Counted from the first letter of the stretch, positions 44,640 through 53,256 are shown. The stretch: DNA of 64,000 nt from Halomarina pelagica (GCF_024228315.1 NZ_CP100454.1:2170001-2234000); one strand, 5' to 3'. Notes: a model not told the origin generated them from the letters alone. Program-made: numbers and translations.

Positions 44640-45377
44640 CTACACGCGCTCGGGGAGCCACCCGCCGTCGATCTCGACGTTCTCGCCGCTCACGTACTCG
44701 CTCCCCTCGTCGCAGAAGAACAGCAGCGCCTGCCGGAGGTCGTCGTAGGTCGCCCACCGTCCGCGGGGGGCCTCCTCGGGGAACTCCGCCGAGTTCTCGA
44801 CGACGTACGGCGAGATCGCGTTGACCGTGATCCCGTCGTCCTGGGTGTCGGCGGCGAGCATGCGCGTGAACATGAGGACGCCCGCCTTGGCGACGAAGTA
44901 GGGGAAGTTCTTCGGGTTCACGAGGCCCCTCTCGCTCGAGGCGTAGCCGACGTTGACGATGCGCCCCCACCCCTCCTCGCGCATCGGCCCGAGCGCGCGC
45001 TTCGCACAGAGGACGGTCGCGTTGAAGTTCGTGTCGAGCACAGAGTTCCACGTCGCCCAGTCGATCGCCGCCCAGTGTTCCGGCGCGAACCGACCGACGT
45101 TGTTGACGAGCACGTCCACCGCGCCGAGGTCGGCCTCGACGCCCGCGAACAGTTCGTCAACCGTCGCCGGATCGGTCACGTCGCCGCGGACGGTCGTCGC
45201 CTCGACGCCGCGCTCGCGTGCCGCGTCGGCCGTCTCGCGCGCCGCCTCGTCGCTGGTGTGGTAGTGGACGGCCACGTCCGCGCCGCGGTCCGCGAGCGCG
45301 AGCAGGAGCGCCCGTCCGATGCCCTTCGAACTGCCCGTGACGAGCGCCGTGCGCCCCGAGAGATCCGGCTGGATCAT
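44640..45377 (-). CDS. Short-chain dehydrogenase/reductase
   Basis: A 245-residue SDR oxidoreductase. The cofactor motif is TGSSKGIGRA (T-G-x3-G-x-G), NNVG stabilises the fold, and the catalytic Tyr-x3-Lys is YFVAK with Ser upstream in YASSERG. The sequence HYHTSDEA after beta-2 suggests NADP preference, which is inference. The C-terminus GENVEIDGGWLPERV is typical of FabG-like reductases. It is transcribed away from the second SDR with a palindromic TATA box 26 nt before its ATG. Confidence 0.9.
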   Translation of the reverse strand: MIQPDLSGRTALVTGSSKGIGRALLLALADRGADVAVHYHTSDEAARETADAARERGVEATTVRGDVTDPATVDELFAGVEADLGAVDVLVNNVGRFAPEHWAAIDWATWNSVLDTNFNATVLCAKRALGPMREEGWGRIVNVGYASSERGLVNPKNFPYFVAKAGVLMFTRMLAADTQDDGITVNAISPYVVENSAEFPEEAPRGRWATYDDLRQALLFFCDEGSEYVSGENVEIDGGWLPERV

Positions 45378-45393
45378 GCGTCCATTCGTCCAC

Positions 45394-45413
45394 GCGGGGG
45401 TATATACCCCCGC
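45394..45413. promoter_or_regulatory. Perfect 20-bp palindrome containing the TATA box
   Basis: GCGGGGGTATATACCCCCGC is self-complementary over all 20 bases. Its TATATA core is centred 26 nt from the ATG of the minus-strand SDR, the right place for a core promoter, and 70 nt from the plus-strand SDR. Occupation by a dimeric repressor would block TBP binding, and the symmetric core could also drive transcription both ways. Confidence 0.6.
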
Positions 45414-45473
45414 CCGACCGCCGTCCGGGCGACCCGCCGCCCGGCTTTTGTCCGCTCGCGACCTCCGCTCCGC

Positions 45474-46355
45474 ATGGCGGGAGGACCACCGACGGGGAGA
45501 CCACTGGCGGGGAGCGTCGCCGTGGTCACCGGCGCGAGTCGGAACGCGGGGCGGGGGATCGCCGTCGAACTCGGGGAGGCGGGCGCGACCGTCTACGCGA
45601 CGGGTCGCAGCTTCGGCGACGACGCAGCGACCGACCTCGGCACCGGCACCGTGGACGAGACCGCGCGGATGACGACGGCGGCGGGCGGCGAGGGGATCGC
45701 CGTCCGTTGCGATCACACCGACGACGAGCAGGTGGCGGCGCTGTTCGAGCGCGTCGCGGACGAGCGCGGGGAGATCGACCTGCTCGTGAACAACGTCTGG
45801 GGCGGCTACGAGGGGTACGACGAGGAGTCGTTCGTCGCGCCGTTCTGGGAGCAGCCGATGGACCGATACGACCGGATGTTCGACGCGGGCGTCCGGGCGC
45901 ACTTCACCGCGAGCAGGCACGCCGCGCCGCTGCTCGTCGAGGGAGGGCTGATCGTCAGCACGACCGCGTGGGACCGCGACCGCTACCTCGGGGCGGTGCC
46001 CTACGACGCGGCGAAGTGCGCGATCAACCGCATGGCATACGGGATGGCGCTCGAACTCCGGGATCGGGGCGTCGCCGCCGTCGCGCTCGCGCCGGGGTGG
46101 ATGCGGACGGAGTACGTCCTGCGCGAGTACGGCGTGGACGACGCGACGGCTCACGAACACCCGGAACTCGGATCGACGGAGTCCACGCGGTACGTCGGGC
46201 GGGCGGTGGTCGCGCTGGCGACCGATCCCGACGTGATGGAGAAGAGCGGTCGCGTCCTGCAGACGGGCGCGCTCGCCGACGAGTACGGCTTCGTCGACGT
46301 GGACGGGCGGCGCGTGCCGCCGTTCGAGATCCCCGAGGAGTATCGCCGGGAGTGA
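45474..46355 (+). CDS. Short-chain dehydrogenase/reductase
   Basis: A 293-residue SDR divergent from the first. The cofactor motif TGASRNAGRG is followed by TGRSFG, NNVWGG in place of NNAG, and YDAAK as the catalytic Tyr-x3-Lys, with Ser-Thr-Thr at the preceding strand. It is longer than usual (about 250), with an insert after the cofactor site and a 30-residue tail. The pair of SDRs likely shares regulation; substrates are unknown. Confidence 0.88.
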   Translation: MAGGPPTGRPLAGSVAVVTGASRNAGRGIAVELGEAGATVYATGRSFGDDAATDLGTGTVDETARMTTAAGGEGIAVRCDHTDDEQVAALFERVADERGEIDLLVNNVWGGYEGYDEESFVAPFWEQPMDRYDRMFDAGVRAHFTASRHAAPLLVEGGLIVSTTAWDRDRYLGAVPYDAAKCAINRMAYGMALELRDRGVAAVALAPGWMRTEYVLREYGVDDATAHEHPELGSTESTRYVGRAVVALATDPDVMEKSGRVLQTGALADEYGFVDVDGRRVPPFEIPEEYRRE

Positions 46356-46463
46356 GCGCGTCTCGCGTCCCCTCGCGTCCCGTGACGGGGCAGTGGCACG
46401 TTTTCACCCGCCGCCGAAATAATCTCTTGAGTTTTAAGTGCGGCGGGCGTCCGTATCCGCGTA

Positions 46464-47435
46464 ATGGCCTATTACGTGGGCGTCGACCTCGGGGCGACGA
46501 ACGTCCGGGCGGTCGTCGCCGACGGCGAGGCGACGATACTGGGTCGCAGTCGCGAACGAACGCCCGACGGTCCGACCGGCATCGCCGTCACCGAGACGGT
46601 GCTCTCGGCGATCCGGGGGGCGTGCGAGGACGCGGGCGTCGCGCCCGGGGAGATCAGCGCCGCGGGGATCGGGTCGTTCGGCCCGCTCGATCTCACCGAG
46701 GGGACGGTCGAGAACCCGGCGAACCTCCCGGAGGCGATCGACCGCATCCCGCTTACGGGACCGGTGGCGAACCTCGTCGGCACCGATCGGGTACACCTGC
46801 ACAACGACACGAACGCGGGCGTCATCGGGCAGCGCTACTTCAGCGAGCGCAACCCCGACGACATGGTCTACCTCACGATGTCCTCGGGCATCGGGGCGGG
46901 CGTCTGCGTCGACGGGCACGTCCTGCGCGGCTGGGACGGCAACGCGGGCGAGGTCGGCCACATGACCGTCGATCCCGAGGGGCGGATGACCTGCGGGTGC
47001 GGCCACGACGGCCACTGGGAGGCCTACTGCTCGGGCAACAACGTCCCCCGGTACGCCCGCCTCGTCCACGAGACGGAGGGCGTGCCGACCGACCTCCCGC
47101 TCGACGATCCCGACTTCGACGCGGCCGCCGTCTTCGCCGCGGTGGACGAGGACCCGCTCGCCGAGCGCGTCATCCACCGCTTCTCCGACTGGAACACGAT
47201 GGGCGTCGCGAACCTCTGTCACGCCTTCGCGCCGCTCGTCGTCTACGTCGGCGGGGCCGTCGCGCTCAACAACCCCGACCTCGTCCTCGACCCGATCCGC
47301 GAGCGCCTCGGCGACCAGGTCATGGTGAACGTCCCCGACGTCGAACTGACGACGCTCGGCGACGACGTGGTCGTCCTCGGCGCGCTCGCCAGCGCCCTCA
47401 CGGACGGGACCGGCGACGGGCGCGCCGGCCGCTGA
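46464..47435 (+). CDS. ROK-family sugar kinase
   Basis: A 323-residue ROK (repressor-ORF-kinase) protein without a DNA-binding domain, so a sugar kinase (glucokinase-like). DLGATNVRAVVAD is the ATP phosphate-1 motif, and ND in LHNDTNAG contains the catalytic Asp. MSSGIGAGVCVDG follows. The zinc motif is GHMTVDPEGRMTCGCGHDGHWE with His and three Cys positions. An AT-rich box (GTTTTAAG near 46433) precedes the ATG by about 28 nt. The exact sugar is not determined. Confidence 0.9.
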   Translation: MAYYVGVDLGATNVRAVVADGEATILGRSRERTPDGPTGIAVTETVLSAIRGACEDAGVAPGEISAAGIGSFGPLDLTEGTVENPANLPEAIDRIPLTGPVANLVGTDRVHLHNDTNAGVIGQRYFSERNPDDMVYLTMSSGIGAGVCVDGHVLRGWDGNAGEVGHMTVDPEGRMTCGCGHDGHWEAYCSGNNVPRYARLVHETEGVPTDLPLDDPDFDAAAVFAAVDEDPLAERVIHRFSDWNTMGVANLCHAFAPLVVYVGGAVALNNPDLVLDPIRERLGDQVMVNVPDVELTTLGDDVVVLGALASALTDGTGDGRAGR

Positions 47436-47570
47436 TCCCACGCCGTCGCACCGTTCGCCACCCGCTCACCGCCGCCCGCGTCCCCCCGTCGTCGGATCAC
47501 CCCATCGCCGTCACGTCCCTCGCTCCTCTGCCATCGTAACGCATACCGTCCTCCCCCGACAGAGGGTGGT

Positions 47571-49025
47571 ATGGTCAGCAGTGGTCCCTCGCGGCGCACC
47601 GCCCTCCGGGCGATCGGCGGCGCCCTCTCCCTTCCCGCGCTCTCCTCCCTCGCCACCGCATCCGGCCGCGGGGCCGCTCGCGATGACGTCGCCCCGCTCG
47701 GGCGCGTCGAGGTCGACGGCGCGAAGGAGGCCGTCGTGGGCGACGACGGCGACACGGTCTACCTCGCGACGACCGACGGCTTCGCCACCGTGGACGTGAG
47801 CGATCCCGAGAAGCCCGCCGTCCTCGCGGAGCGGCGATCGCTCCTCGGGGACCGCGAGGACGGTCCGCTCACTCAGATCTACGACGTGAAGGTGGACGGC
47901 GACCGGCTCGTGGTCCCCGGTCCCGCGAACCCCGTCCGGAGCGGGCTCCAGGCGGCGGTCCTCTACGACGTGAGCGACCCCGCCGCCCCCGAGCGGTTGG
48001 GCGTCTACGAGACGGACTTCTACCACCACAACGTCTACTTCCACGACGGCGTGCTCTACTTCGGCGGCAACGGCCTCCCCGGCAATCCGCTCGTGATGGT
48101 GGACGCGGACGCACTCGCGTCCGGCGATCCCACGCCCGAACTCGGCCGGTGGTCGCCCGCCGACGAGGACGAGCGGTGGCTCGACGTCCCCCTCCCCGTG
48201 TTCAACCTGCACGACCTCTGGGTGCAGGGCGGGATCGCGGCGCTCGCCTACTGGGACGCCGGCACGTGGCTCGTCGACGTGAGCGACCCGAAGAACCCCG
48301 AGCCTGTCGTGAAAGTGCGCGGGATGGACCCGGGGAAACTCGCCGACCTCTCGCGCCAGGAGGCCACCGTGCGGGCCTTCGAGCCGCCGGGGAACGACCA
48401 CTACGTCGCGTTCGACGACGACGGACGACTGCTCGGGCTGGGGATCGAGTCGTGGGATCAGAACCAGGAGGACGACGCGGGCGGTCCGGGCGGCATCGAA
48501 CTCTACGACGTCTCGACGCCGACGGATCCGACGCTCGTCCACTCCATCGCCGCGCCGCCCGCCGAGAACGACTCCTACGAGGGGACGTGGACCACCTCCC
48601 ACAACTTCGAACTCGCCGCCGGGCGGCTCTACTCCTCGTGGTACCAGGGCGGCGTGAAGCTCTACGACGTGCGCGACCCTGCCGCCCCGGAACTCCTGGG
48701 CGAGTGGGCGGACCGCTCGGACGCGAGTTTCTGGACGGCGCAGGCCGCCCGTCCGGGCGAGTTCTTCGTCGCCAGCAGCGCGAACTTCCTCGAGTGGGGG
48801 ACGACCGAGGCGCTCTACACCTTCTCCGAACCGGCGCTCGACGGGACGCGGAGCGGCGGGGGTAACGGGACCGCGGGACCGCCCGGCGGGAACGGCTCGT
48901 CGAACGGAACCGACGGAGACGCAGGAGGCGGTTCGGGCGCGACGGGGGCGGGGTTCGGCGTCCTCGGAGGCGCGGCCGCCCTCGGGATCGCCGGGTGGCG
49001 ACTCGCGCGCCGACGCCGGGAGTGA
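47571..49025 (+). CDS. Tat-exported LVIVD-repeat protein with PGF-CTERM-like tail
   Basis: A 484-residue surface protein. It has a Tat signal (SRRTALRAIGGALSLPAL), then repeated LVIVD-type beta-propeller blades marked by VDVSDPEKPAVL, YDVSDPAAPERL, VDVSDPKNPEPV, YDVSTPTDPTLV and YDVRDPAAPELL. A Gly/Ser/Asn-rich linker leads to the C-terminal GAGFGVLGG, a membrane helix, and RLARRRRE. That tripartite tail resembles PGF-CTERM, the archaeosortase A signal, but the Pro is replaced by Ala. It is probably anchored outside the membrane. Confidence 0.86.
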   Translation: MVSSGPSRRTALRAIGGALSLPALSSLATASGRGAARDDVAPLGRVEVDGAKEAVVGDDGDTVYLATTDGFATVDVSDPEKPAVLAERRSLLGDREDGPLTQIYDVKVDGDRLVVPGPANPVRSGLQAAVLYDVSDPAAPERLGVYETDFYHHNVYFHDGVLYFGGNGLPGNPLVMVDADALASGDPTPELGRWSPADEDERWLDVPLPVFNLHDLWVQGGIAALAYWDAGTWLVDVSDPKNPEPVVKVRGMDPGKLADLSRQEATVRAFEPPGNDHYVAFDDDGRLLGLGIESWDQNQEDDAGGPGGIELYDVSTPTDPTLVHSIAAPPAENDSYEGTWTTSHNFELAAGRLYSSWYQGGVKLYDVRDPAAPELLGEWADRSDASFWTAQAARPGEFFVASSANFLEWGTTEALYTFSEPALDGTRSGGGNGTAGPPGGNGSSNGTDGDAGGGSGATGAGFGVLGGAAALGIAGWRLARRRRE

Positions 49026-49059
49026 GCGGCAGCAGCGAACCGAGCGCGGTGTCGCCCCG

Positions 49060-50454
49060 TCAGCGGAGCGCCCGCTCGATCGCCGTCGCCACCCGCCGCG
49101 CCCGCTCGGCGAGCGGTTCCGGCACCTGTCCGGCGGCGACGGCCTCGTCGAGTTCGTCGTCGTCCACGCGCTCGACCGTCCCGTCGGCGTGCTTCACCAC
49201 GTCGACGTGGAGGTCGACGTAGCGCGCCGCGTCGGGAAAGAGTTCGACCGGCGTGCAGACGTTGACGTAGGTGCCCCGGCGCTCGCCGTCGGCCCCGCGG
49301 TAGACCGTCGCGTACCACCAGCGCCCCTCCTTGAGCTTCGTGACCGCCACGTCGCCCGCCCGCCGCTCGACGCCGAGCGCGTCGTACGTGCCGCCGGGGG
49401 TCATCTCCCGCTCGACGGTGATGCCGCCCTCGGGGTCGTAGTCGGTCACCTCGCCGCGCCCGAGGACGAGGAGCCGACCGTCGGGTTTGCCGTGTCCGAG
49501 AGCCACGGTGTCGCCCTCGCGCGGGCCGAACTGCCGGGTGACGGCCGAAAAGGGGAACTCGCCGCCCGGCTCGCAGACGGCCTCGGCGAAGTCGACGGCG
49601 GCGCTCGCCGCGCTCGCGTGGGCCTTCGTCCGGTGGTGTCCCGGCATCGTCGTCGCGACCGCGCGCCGGTGCTCGTCGAGCGCGAAGCGCGATTCGCGAC
49701 CGAACCACACCCACGCCGTCGCGCGGCCGTCGGTGAGTCGGCGCGGCGCGTCCACCTCGTCCGCCAGCGCCTCGTCGACTCGCCCGGCGCGCTCGTCGAG
49801 GTTCGCGAGCGCGGCCCCGAGCGCGTCGAGGTCGGCGGCGTCCGCCCGCTCGTCCCACCGGACGGCCCACCCCTCGGGAGGGTCGGTCGGGAGCAGGGAG
49901 GCGAGATCCACGCTCGCGCCGCCGCCGCTCGCGCCGCCGCTCGCCCCGCGGACGAGGCGAGCGAGGCCGTTTCCGATCTCGATCCGCGTCGCACACTCCG
50001 GCGCGCGGTCGCTCCACGGCGGTTCGCCCCGCCGGACCTGCACGCGGACGGCGTCGCCCGTCTCCACGTAGCCGTCGGCGCGGTCGAACGGGAGGTACCC
50101 CTCGCGCTCGCCCAGGTCGAGGACCGCGCCGCCCCCGCGCGTGTCGGTCACCGCGGCGTCGAAGACCGCCCCCTCCGGCCCGGGGTCGTCCCACGAGAGG
50201 GCGTCGACGCCGACCTCCCGTAACTCGGCGGCGATCACCGCGACCCGCTCGGCGGGGCCGCTGACGCCGACGCCCTGCCGGTCGCGCGTCGTCTCGATCG
50301 CGACGGCGGCGGGCCGGGCCGGGAGATCGTCGTCGAAGCGGTCGCGGATGGGCTCGGACGCCTGGACGACCTCGTAGTCCTCGCGGAGGAGGCGCGTCAG
50401 CGCCGTCGCGTAGATCCCCCGGACGCGGACGCCCGCGCCGTCGCCGTCGCTCAT
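49060..50454 (-). CDS. FAU-1-like ribonuclease with DUF402 domain
   Basis: A 464-residue protein resembling archaeal FAU-1/RNase E-G-like enzymes. The N-terminus has an S1-like segment (FDAAVTDTRGGGAVLDLGEREGYLPF is split across it), and the C-terminal DUF402 region contains GRWWYATVYRG, GTYVNVCTPVELFPDAARYVDLHVDVV. FAU-1 binds AU-rich RNA and has RNase activity in other archaea. The ATG at 50454 overlaps the stop of the upstream gene by 4 nt. Confidence 0.85.
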   Translation of the reverse strand: MSDGDGAGVRVRGIYATALTRLLREDYEVVQASEPIRDRFDDDLPARPAAVAIETTRDRQGVGVSGPAERVAVIAAELREVGVDALSWDDPGPEGAVFDAAVTDTRGGGAVLDLGEREGYLPFDRADGYVETGDAVRVQVRRGEPPWSDRAPECATRIEIGNGLARLVRGASGGASGGGASVDLASLLPTDPPEGWAVRWDERADAADLDALGAALANLDERAGRVDEALADEVDAPRRLTDGRATAWVWFGRESRFALDEHRRAVATTMPGHHRTKAHASAASAAVDFAEAVCEPGGEFPFSAVTRQFGPREGDTVALGHGKPDGRLLVLGRGEVTDYDPEGGITVEREMTPGGTYDALGVERRAGDVAVTKLKEGRWWYATVYRGADGERRGTYVNVCTPVELFPDAARYVDLHVDVVKHADGTVERVDDDELDEAVAAGQVPEPLAERARRVATAIERALR

Positions 50455-50825
50455 AGGTCGTCCGAGTCGGCGGCGAAGCGCACGCGATCGTTCACCGTCG
50501 GGCCGAGCGTCAACTCGACGGTCCCATCCGAGAGGGGTCTGCCCCCCTCGACGGGGACGCCCCACGAGTCGAAGCGGAGGTAGCCACGGACGTCTGCGGC
50601 GTGGGTGTAGAGGTCCAGGTACTCGACGACGTGCTCCTGGACTCCGCCCGCGCCGTGGGCCACCTCCATGTCCGAGTAGACAGTCTCGCGCCCCTCGAAG
50701 AACGCCTCCAGGGCGGCGGCGTCCTCTCTGGTGGCTTCCTTCACGAGGTCGCTCGCCGTCCGCAACTGGTCGGCCGAGAGGCCCACCTCGCGGAGGGCCG
50801 CCTGCGTCCGCTGGTCGAAGTGCAT
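50451..50825 (-). CDS. Small haloarchaeal protein (DUF7532-like)
   Basis: A 124-residue protein beginning MHFDQRTQAALREVGLSADQL, with a helical first half and a beta C-terminal half (YLRFDSWGVPVEGGRPLSDGT). It has no known catalytic motif. It is translationally coupled (4-nt overlap) to the FAU-1-like RNase, so a role in RNA metabolism is a fair guess only. The pattern resembles the uncharacterised family DUF7532; I am not certain of the number. Confidence 0.75.
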   Translation of the reverse strand: MHFDQRTQAALREVGLSADQLRTASDLVKEATREDAAALEAFFEGRETVYSDMEVAHGAGGVQEHVVEYLDLYTHAADVRGYLRFDSWGVPVEGGRPLSDGTVELTLGPTVNDRVRFAADSDDL

Positions 50826-50913
50826 GGGCGCGCTTGGCGGGCGACCGTAGAAAACCCCGCGAAACCCCGCCGCCGGGGCCTAGAGTTAGGGGACTGGCGC
50901 GTGTGCTGTGCGT

Positions 50914-51921
50914 ATGGGAGAACGTGACCCCGTCGAGGCGAGATCCGACGGCACGCGCGACCTCTACGACATCGCGACGTGGGAGCCGCGGAGCGCGCTC
51001 GACCGCCTCTCGGTCAAGGTCTACGGCGGTGCCGTCGCGGTCGGCAAGTGGATCGTCGTCCTGCTCGCGCTCGCCTTCACCGTCGCGATCGGCGCGTTCG
51101 GGGCGCTCAGCGATCCGTTCGTCGGGGCGCTCACCGTCCTGTCGGCGATCCCGGCGCTGGCGCTCGCCGCGTACGTCTACTACGTCGACATCACGAGCGG
51201 CGAGCCGATCTGGCTGCTGACCGCGACGTTCGTGCTGAGCATCTTCTTCGCCAGCTTCGCCGCCGTCATCAACTCGCTGTTCAGCCCGCTCTCGCTCCTC
51301 GGCCCGGTGGGGCTGGTGCTCTTCTTCTACCTCGTCGTCGGCCCGGTCGAGGAGTCCGTGAAACTGCTCGCGGTCTGGCTCTACGCCTACCGCGACGCGC
51401 GCTTCGACGCCGTCGTCGACGGGGCGGTCTACGGCGCGTTCGCCGGCCTCGGCTTCGCCTTCGTCGAGAACGCCATCTACATCAACCGCGGGCTGGAGAT
51501 GTCGCCCGCCGCGGGGCCGGAGACGCAACTCGCCGTGGCGGGCGGCACCGCCGCCTTCCGCGCGCTCGCCGGGCCGGGACACGTCGTCTACTCCGCCTTC
51601 GCCGGCTACTACCTCGGGCTGGCGAAGTTCAACCCCGAGAACGCAGGCCCCATCGTGGCGAAGGGACTGCTCATCGCCGCGTTCATCCACGCCACGTACA
51701 ACACGCTGGTCAGCTTCATCCCTAGCGTCGTGTCGCTCAGCTTCCCGAACGTCCCGCAGTTCGTCGTCTTCCTCGCGTTCGTGCTCATCTATCAGGGCTT
51801 CTTCGGCTACCTGCTCTACCGGAAGATCGCCCGCTACCGCGCGACCTACCGCGCCGTCCGGACGGAGACCGAACGGAAGGGTGGCGACGTCTCGGTCGAC
51901 ACCACCGAGTTCGATAGCTAG
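50914..51921 (+). CDS. PrsW-family intramembrane metalloprotease
   Basis: A 335-residue membrane protein with the three PrsW signatures: VEESVKLLAVW (EE-x2-K), GLGFAFVENAIY (F-x-x-x-EN), and IHATYNTL (H-x2-YN). Eight or so helices and a 70-residue cytosolic N-terminus. In bacteria PrsW cleaves an anti-sigma factor; in archaea the substrate is unknown and anti-sigma control does not apply. It is divergent from the DUF7532-like gene. Confidence 0.92.
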   Translation: MGERDPVEARSDGTRDLYDIATWEPRSALDRLSVKVYGGAVAVGKWIVVLLALAFTVAIGAFGALSDPFVGALTVLSAIPALALAAYVYYVDITSGEPIWLLTATFVLSIFFASFAAVINSLFSPLSLLGPVGLVLFFYLVVGPVEESVKLLAVWLYAYRDARFDAVVDGAVYGAFAGLGFAFVENAIYINRGLEMSPAAGPETQLAVAGGTAAFRALAGPGHVVYSAFAGYYLGLAKFNPENAGPIVAKGLLIAAFIHATYNTLVSFIPSVVSLSFPNVPQFVVFLAFVLIYQGFFGYLLYRKIARYRATYRAVRTETERKGGDVSVDTTEFDS

Positions 51922-51934
51922 AGTCCACCACCAC

Positions 51935-52022
51935 CACCTTTTGCTGCGCTCGCGCGCCAGCGACACGCTTCGCGGTCGCTGGCGGCTCGCTGGCAAAAGC
52001 TGGAGCAAAACCCTCCTCACCC
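51935..52022. repeat. Intergenic repeat, copy 1
   Basis: The copy begins CACCTTTTGCTGCGCTCG, has a variable middle, then CTGGCAAAAGC, GGAGCAAAACCCTCCTCACCC. The ends CTTTTGC and GCAAAAG are inverted, so the unit folds into a hairpin. Copy 2 lies at 52254-52321. Confidence 0.7.
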
Positions 52023-52253
52023 GTTCGAGCCTCCGGCTCTCACGGGTTCGTCGGTCCGCTCGTTCGCGCCTGCGGCGCTCCCTCGCGGGTGCCGCGCTGG
52101 CGTCGGCGGTGGTAAAGCCAGTCCGCCGTCCGTACCTTTATATCCGAAAGCGGGACCAGCGTCCGTGTGACGTGACAGTCATCGCGGGGCGCTTCGCGGG
52201 TGCGCGACGCCACGCCCCGCGAACCAGCCCCGCCGTGGCGTCGCCTGCACGCC

Positions 52254-52321
52254 CACCTTTTGCTGCGCTCGGCGGCTTCGCTCGCTCCCTGGCAAAAGCC
52301 GGATCAAAACCCTCCTCACCC
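52254..52321. repeat. Intergenic repeat, copy 2
   Basis: Shares CACCTTTTGCTGCGCTCG, CTGGCAAAAGC and CAAAACCCTCCTCACC with copy 1, but the middle is 20 bases shorter. The inverted CTTTTGC/GCAAAAG ends are kept. A weaker relative of the right end, ACCAAAATCTGGACCAAAAC, lies at 27133-27153. Confidence 0.7.
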
Positions 52322-52346
52322 CCTCGCTTCGCTCGGGGGTTCGTCA

Positions 52347-52437
52347 CCGGAACGCACCGCGTTCCGGTTGGCTCACGAGAGTTTCACTCTCGTGAACGTC
52401 GGTCCGCTCGCTCGTTGCACTCGCTCGCGGTGCAACG
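52347..52437 (-). terminator. Three successive stem-loops downstream of ribE
   Basis: Perfect inverted repeats occur one after another. CCGGAACGC-ACC-GCGTTCCGG spans 52347-52367, TCACGAGAGT-TTC-ACTCTCGTGA spans 52373-52395, and CGTTGCAC/GTGCAACG with a 9-nt loop spans 52413-52437. They begin about 60 nt past the riboflavin synthase stop and may end or protect that mRNA. No T run follows on the minus strand. Confidence 0.4.
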
Positions 52438-52498
52438 CGCCGGCGCGAGCGGCGGCGATGAGTGGAAACGCTGGCCGTCGTCGCCCCGCCCGCTTCGT

Positions 52499-53125
52499 TC
52501 ACCGTGCGTCGTCGAGCAGCGGGCTCTCCAGGTCGCCCTCGCGGACCAGCCGCTCGACGTACTTCGCGATCACGTCTACCTCCAGGTGGATCGGATCGCC
52601 GACCTCCTTCGCCGAGAGGTTCGTCAGATCGTAGGTCGCGGGGATGATCGCGACGGCGAACTCGCCCGCCTCCCCGTCGAGTTCGGCGATCGTGAGCGAG
52701 ATGCCATCCACCGTGATCGACCCCTTCTCGACGACGTAGCGGGCGAGCGACGCGGGCAGCGAGAAGCCGAAGGTCCAGTCGTCGCCCACGCGCTCGATCC
52801 GGGTCACCTCGCCCGTCCCGTCGACGTGTCCCTGCACGAGGTGGCCGTCGAAGCGCCCGTCCGCGGGCATCGCGCGCTCGAGGTTCACGCGGTCGCCCAC
52901 CGCCACCCCGTCGAGGTACGTCCGGTCGAGGGTCTCCCGCGAGAGGAATAGCTCGAACGAGTCCGCGTCGCGGTCCTCGACCGTCAGACAGGCCCCGCTG
53001 ACGCTGATGCTCTCGCCGCGATCCAGATCGCCGGTGAAGCCGCTCGCGACTCGGATGCGCTTTCCCCCCTCGTCCGACTCGACGCCGACGACCTCGCCCG
53101 TCTCCTCGACGATTCCGGTGAACAT
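52499..53125 (-). CDS. ribE: Riboflavin synthase (alpha-chain type)
   Basis: This enzyme dismutates 6,7-dimethyl-8-ribityllumazine to riboflavin. The 208-residue protein has the two lumazine-binding repeats: the first from MFTGIVEETGEV to ISVSGACLTV, the second with GHVDGTGEV and ITVDGISLTI. The start MFTGIVEE is nearly universal, fixing ATG 53125. Archaea often use an unrelated (MJ1184-type) synthase, so the bacterial-type enzyme is typical of haloarchaea rather than archaea in general. Confidence 0.95.
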   Translation of the reverse strand: MFTGIVEETGEVVGVESDEGGKRIRVASGFTGDLDRGESISVSGACLTVEDRDADSFELFLSRETLDRTYLDGVAVGDRVNLERAMPADGRFDGHLVQGHVDGTGEVTRIERVGDDWTFGFSLPASLARYVVEKGSITVDGISLTIAELDGEAGEFAVAIIPATYDLTNLSAKEVGDPIHLEVDVIAKYVERLVREGDLESPLLDDAR

Positions 53126-53256
53126 GTCGTCCGCTTGGCGGTCGCACGTCCAAAGCGTTGCCATCCCGACTCGCGATCCGTCGCCGGACTCGGCGCGTGT
53201 GCGCGGCGGGCGGAACTAAAGATACTTGTCGGAGCGTCGATACCATCCGGACGAAC

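Larger units (their letters stand above)
51922..52498. other. Gene-free interval with repeats and stem-loops
   Basis: These 577 bases hold no convincing gene. They contain two copies of a CTTTTGC...GCAAAAG repeat (51935-52022, 52254-52321), an isolated TATA-like TTTATAT at about 52137-52143 with no gene behind it, and three stem-loops (52347-52437) near the riboflavin synthase 3' end. Confidence 0.55.

Noticed and set aside
49060-52020. A single 986-codon minus-strand protein
   Set aside because: The frame continues past the FAU-1-like start at 50454 through the DUF7532-like gene and antisense to PrsW. Both of those have better frames and recognisable starts or motifs.
52165-52500. A GTG-started protein following the orphan TATA box
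   Set aside because: The translation runs through both the intergenic repeat and the stem-loops with Arg/Ser/Pro noise and no domain.
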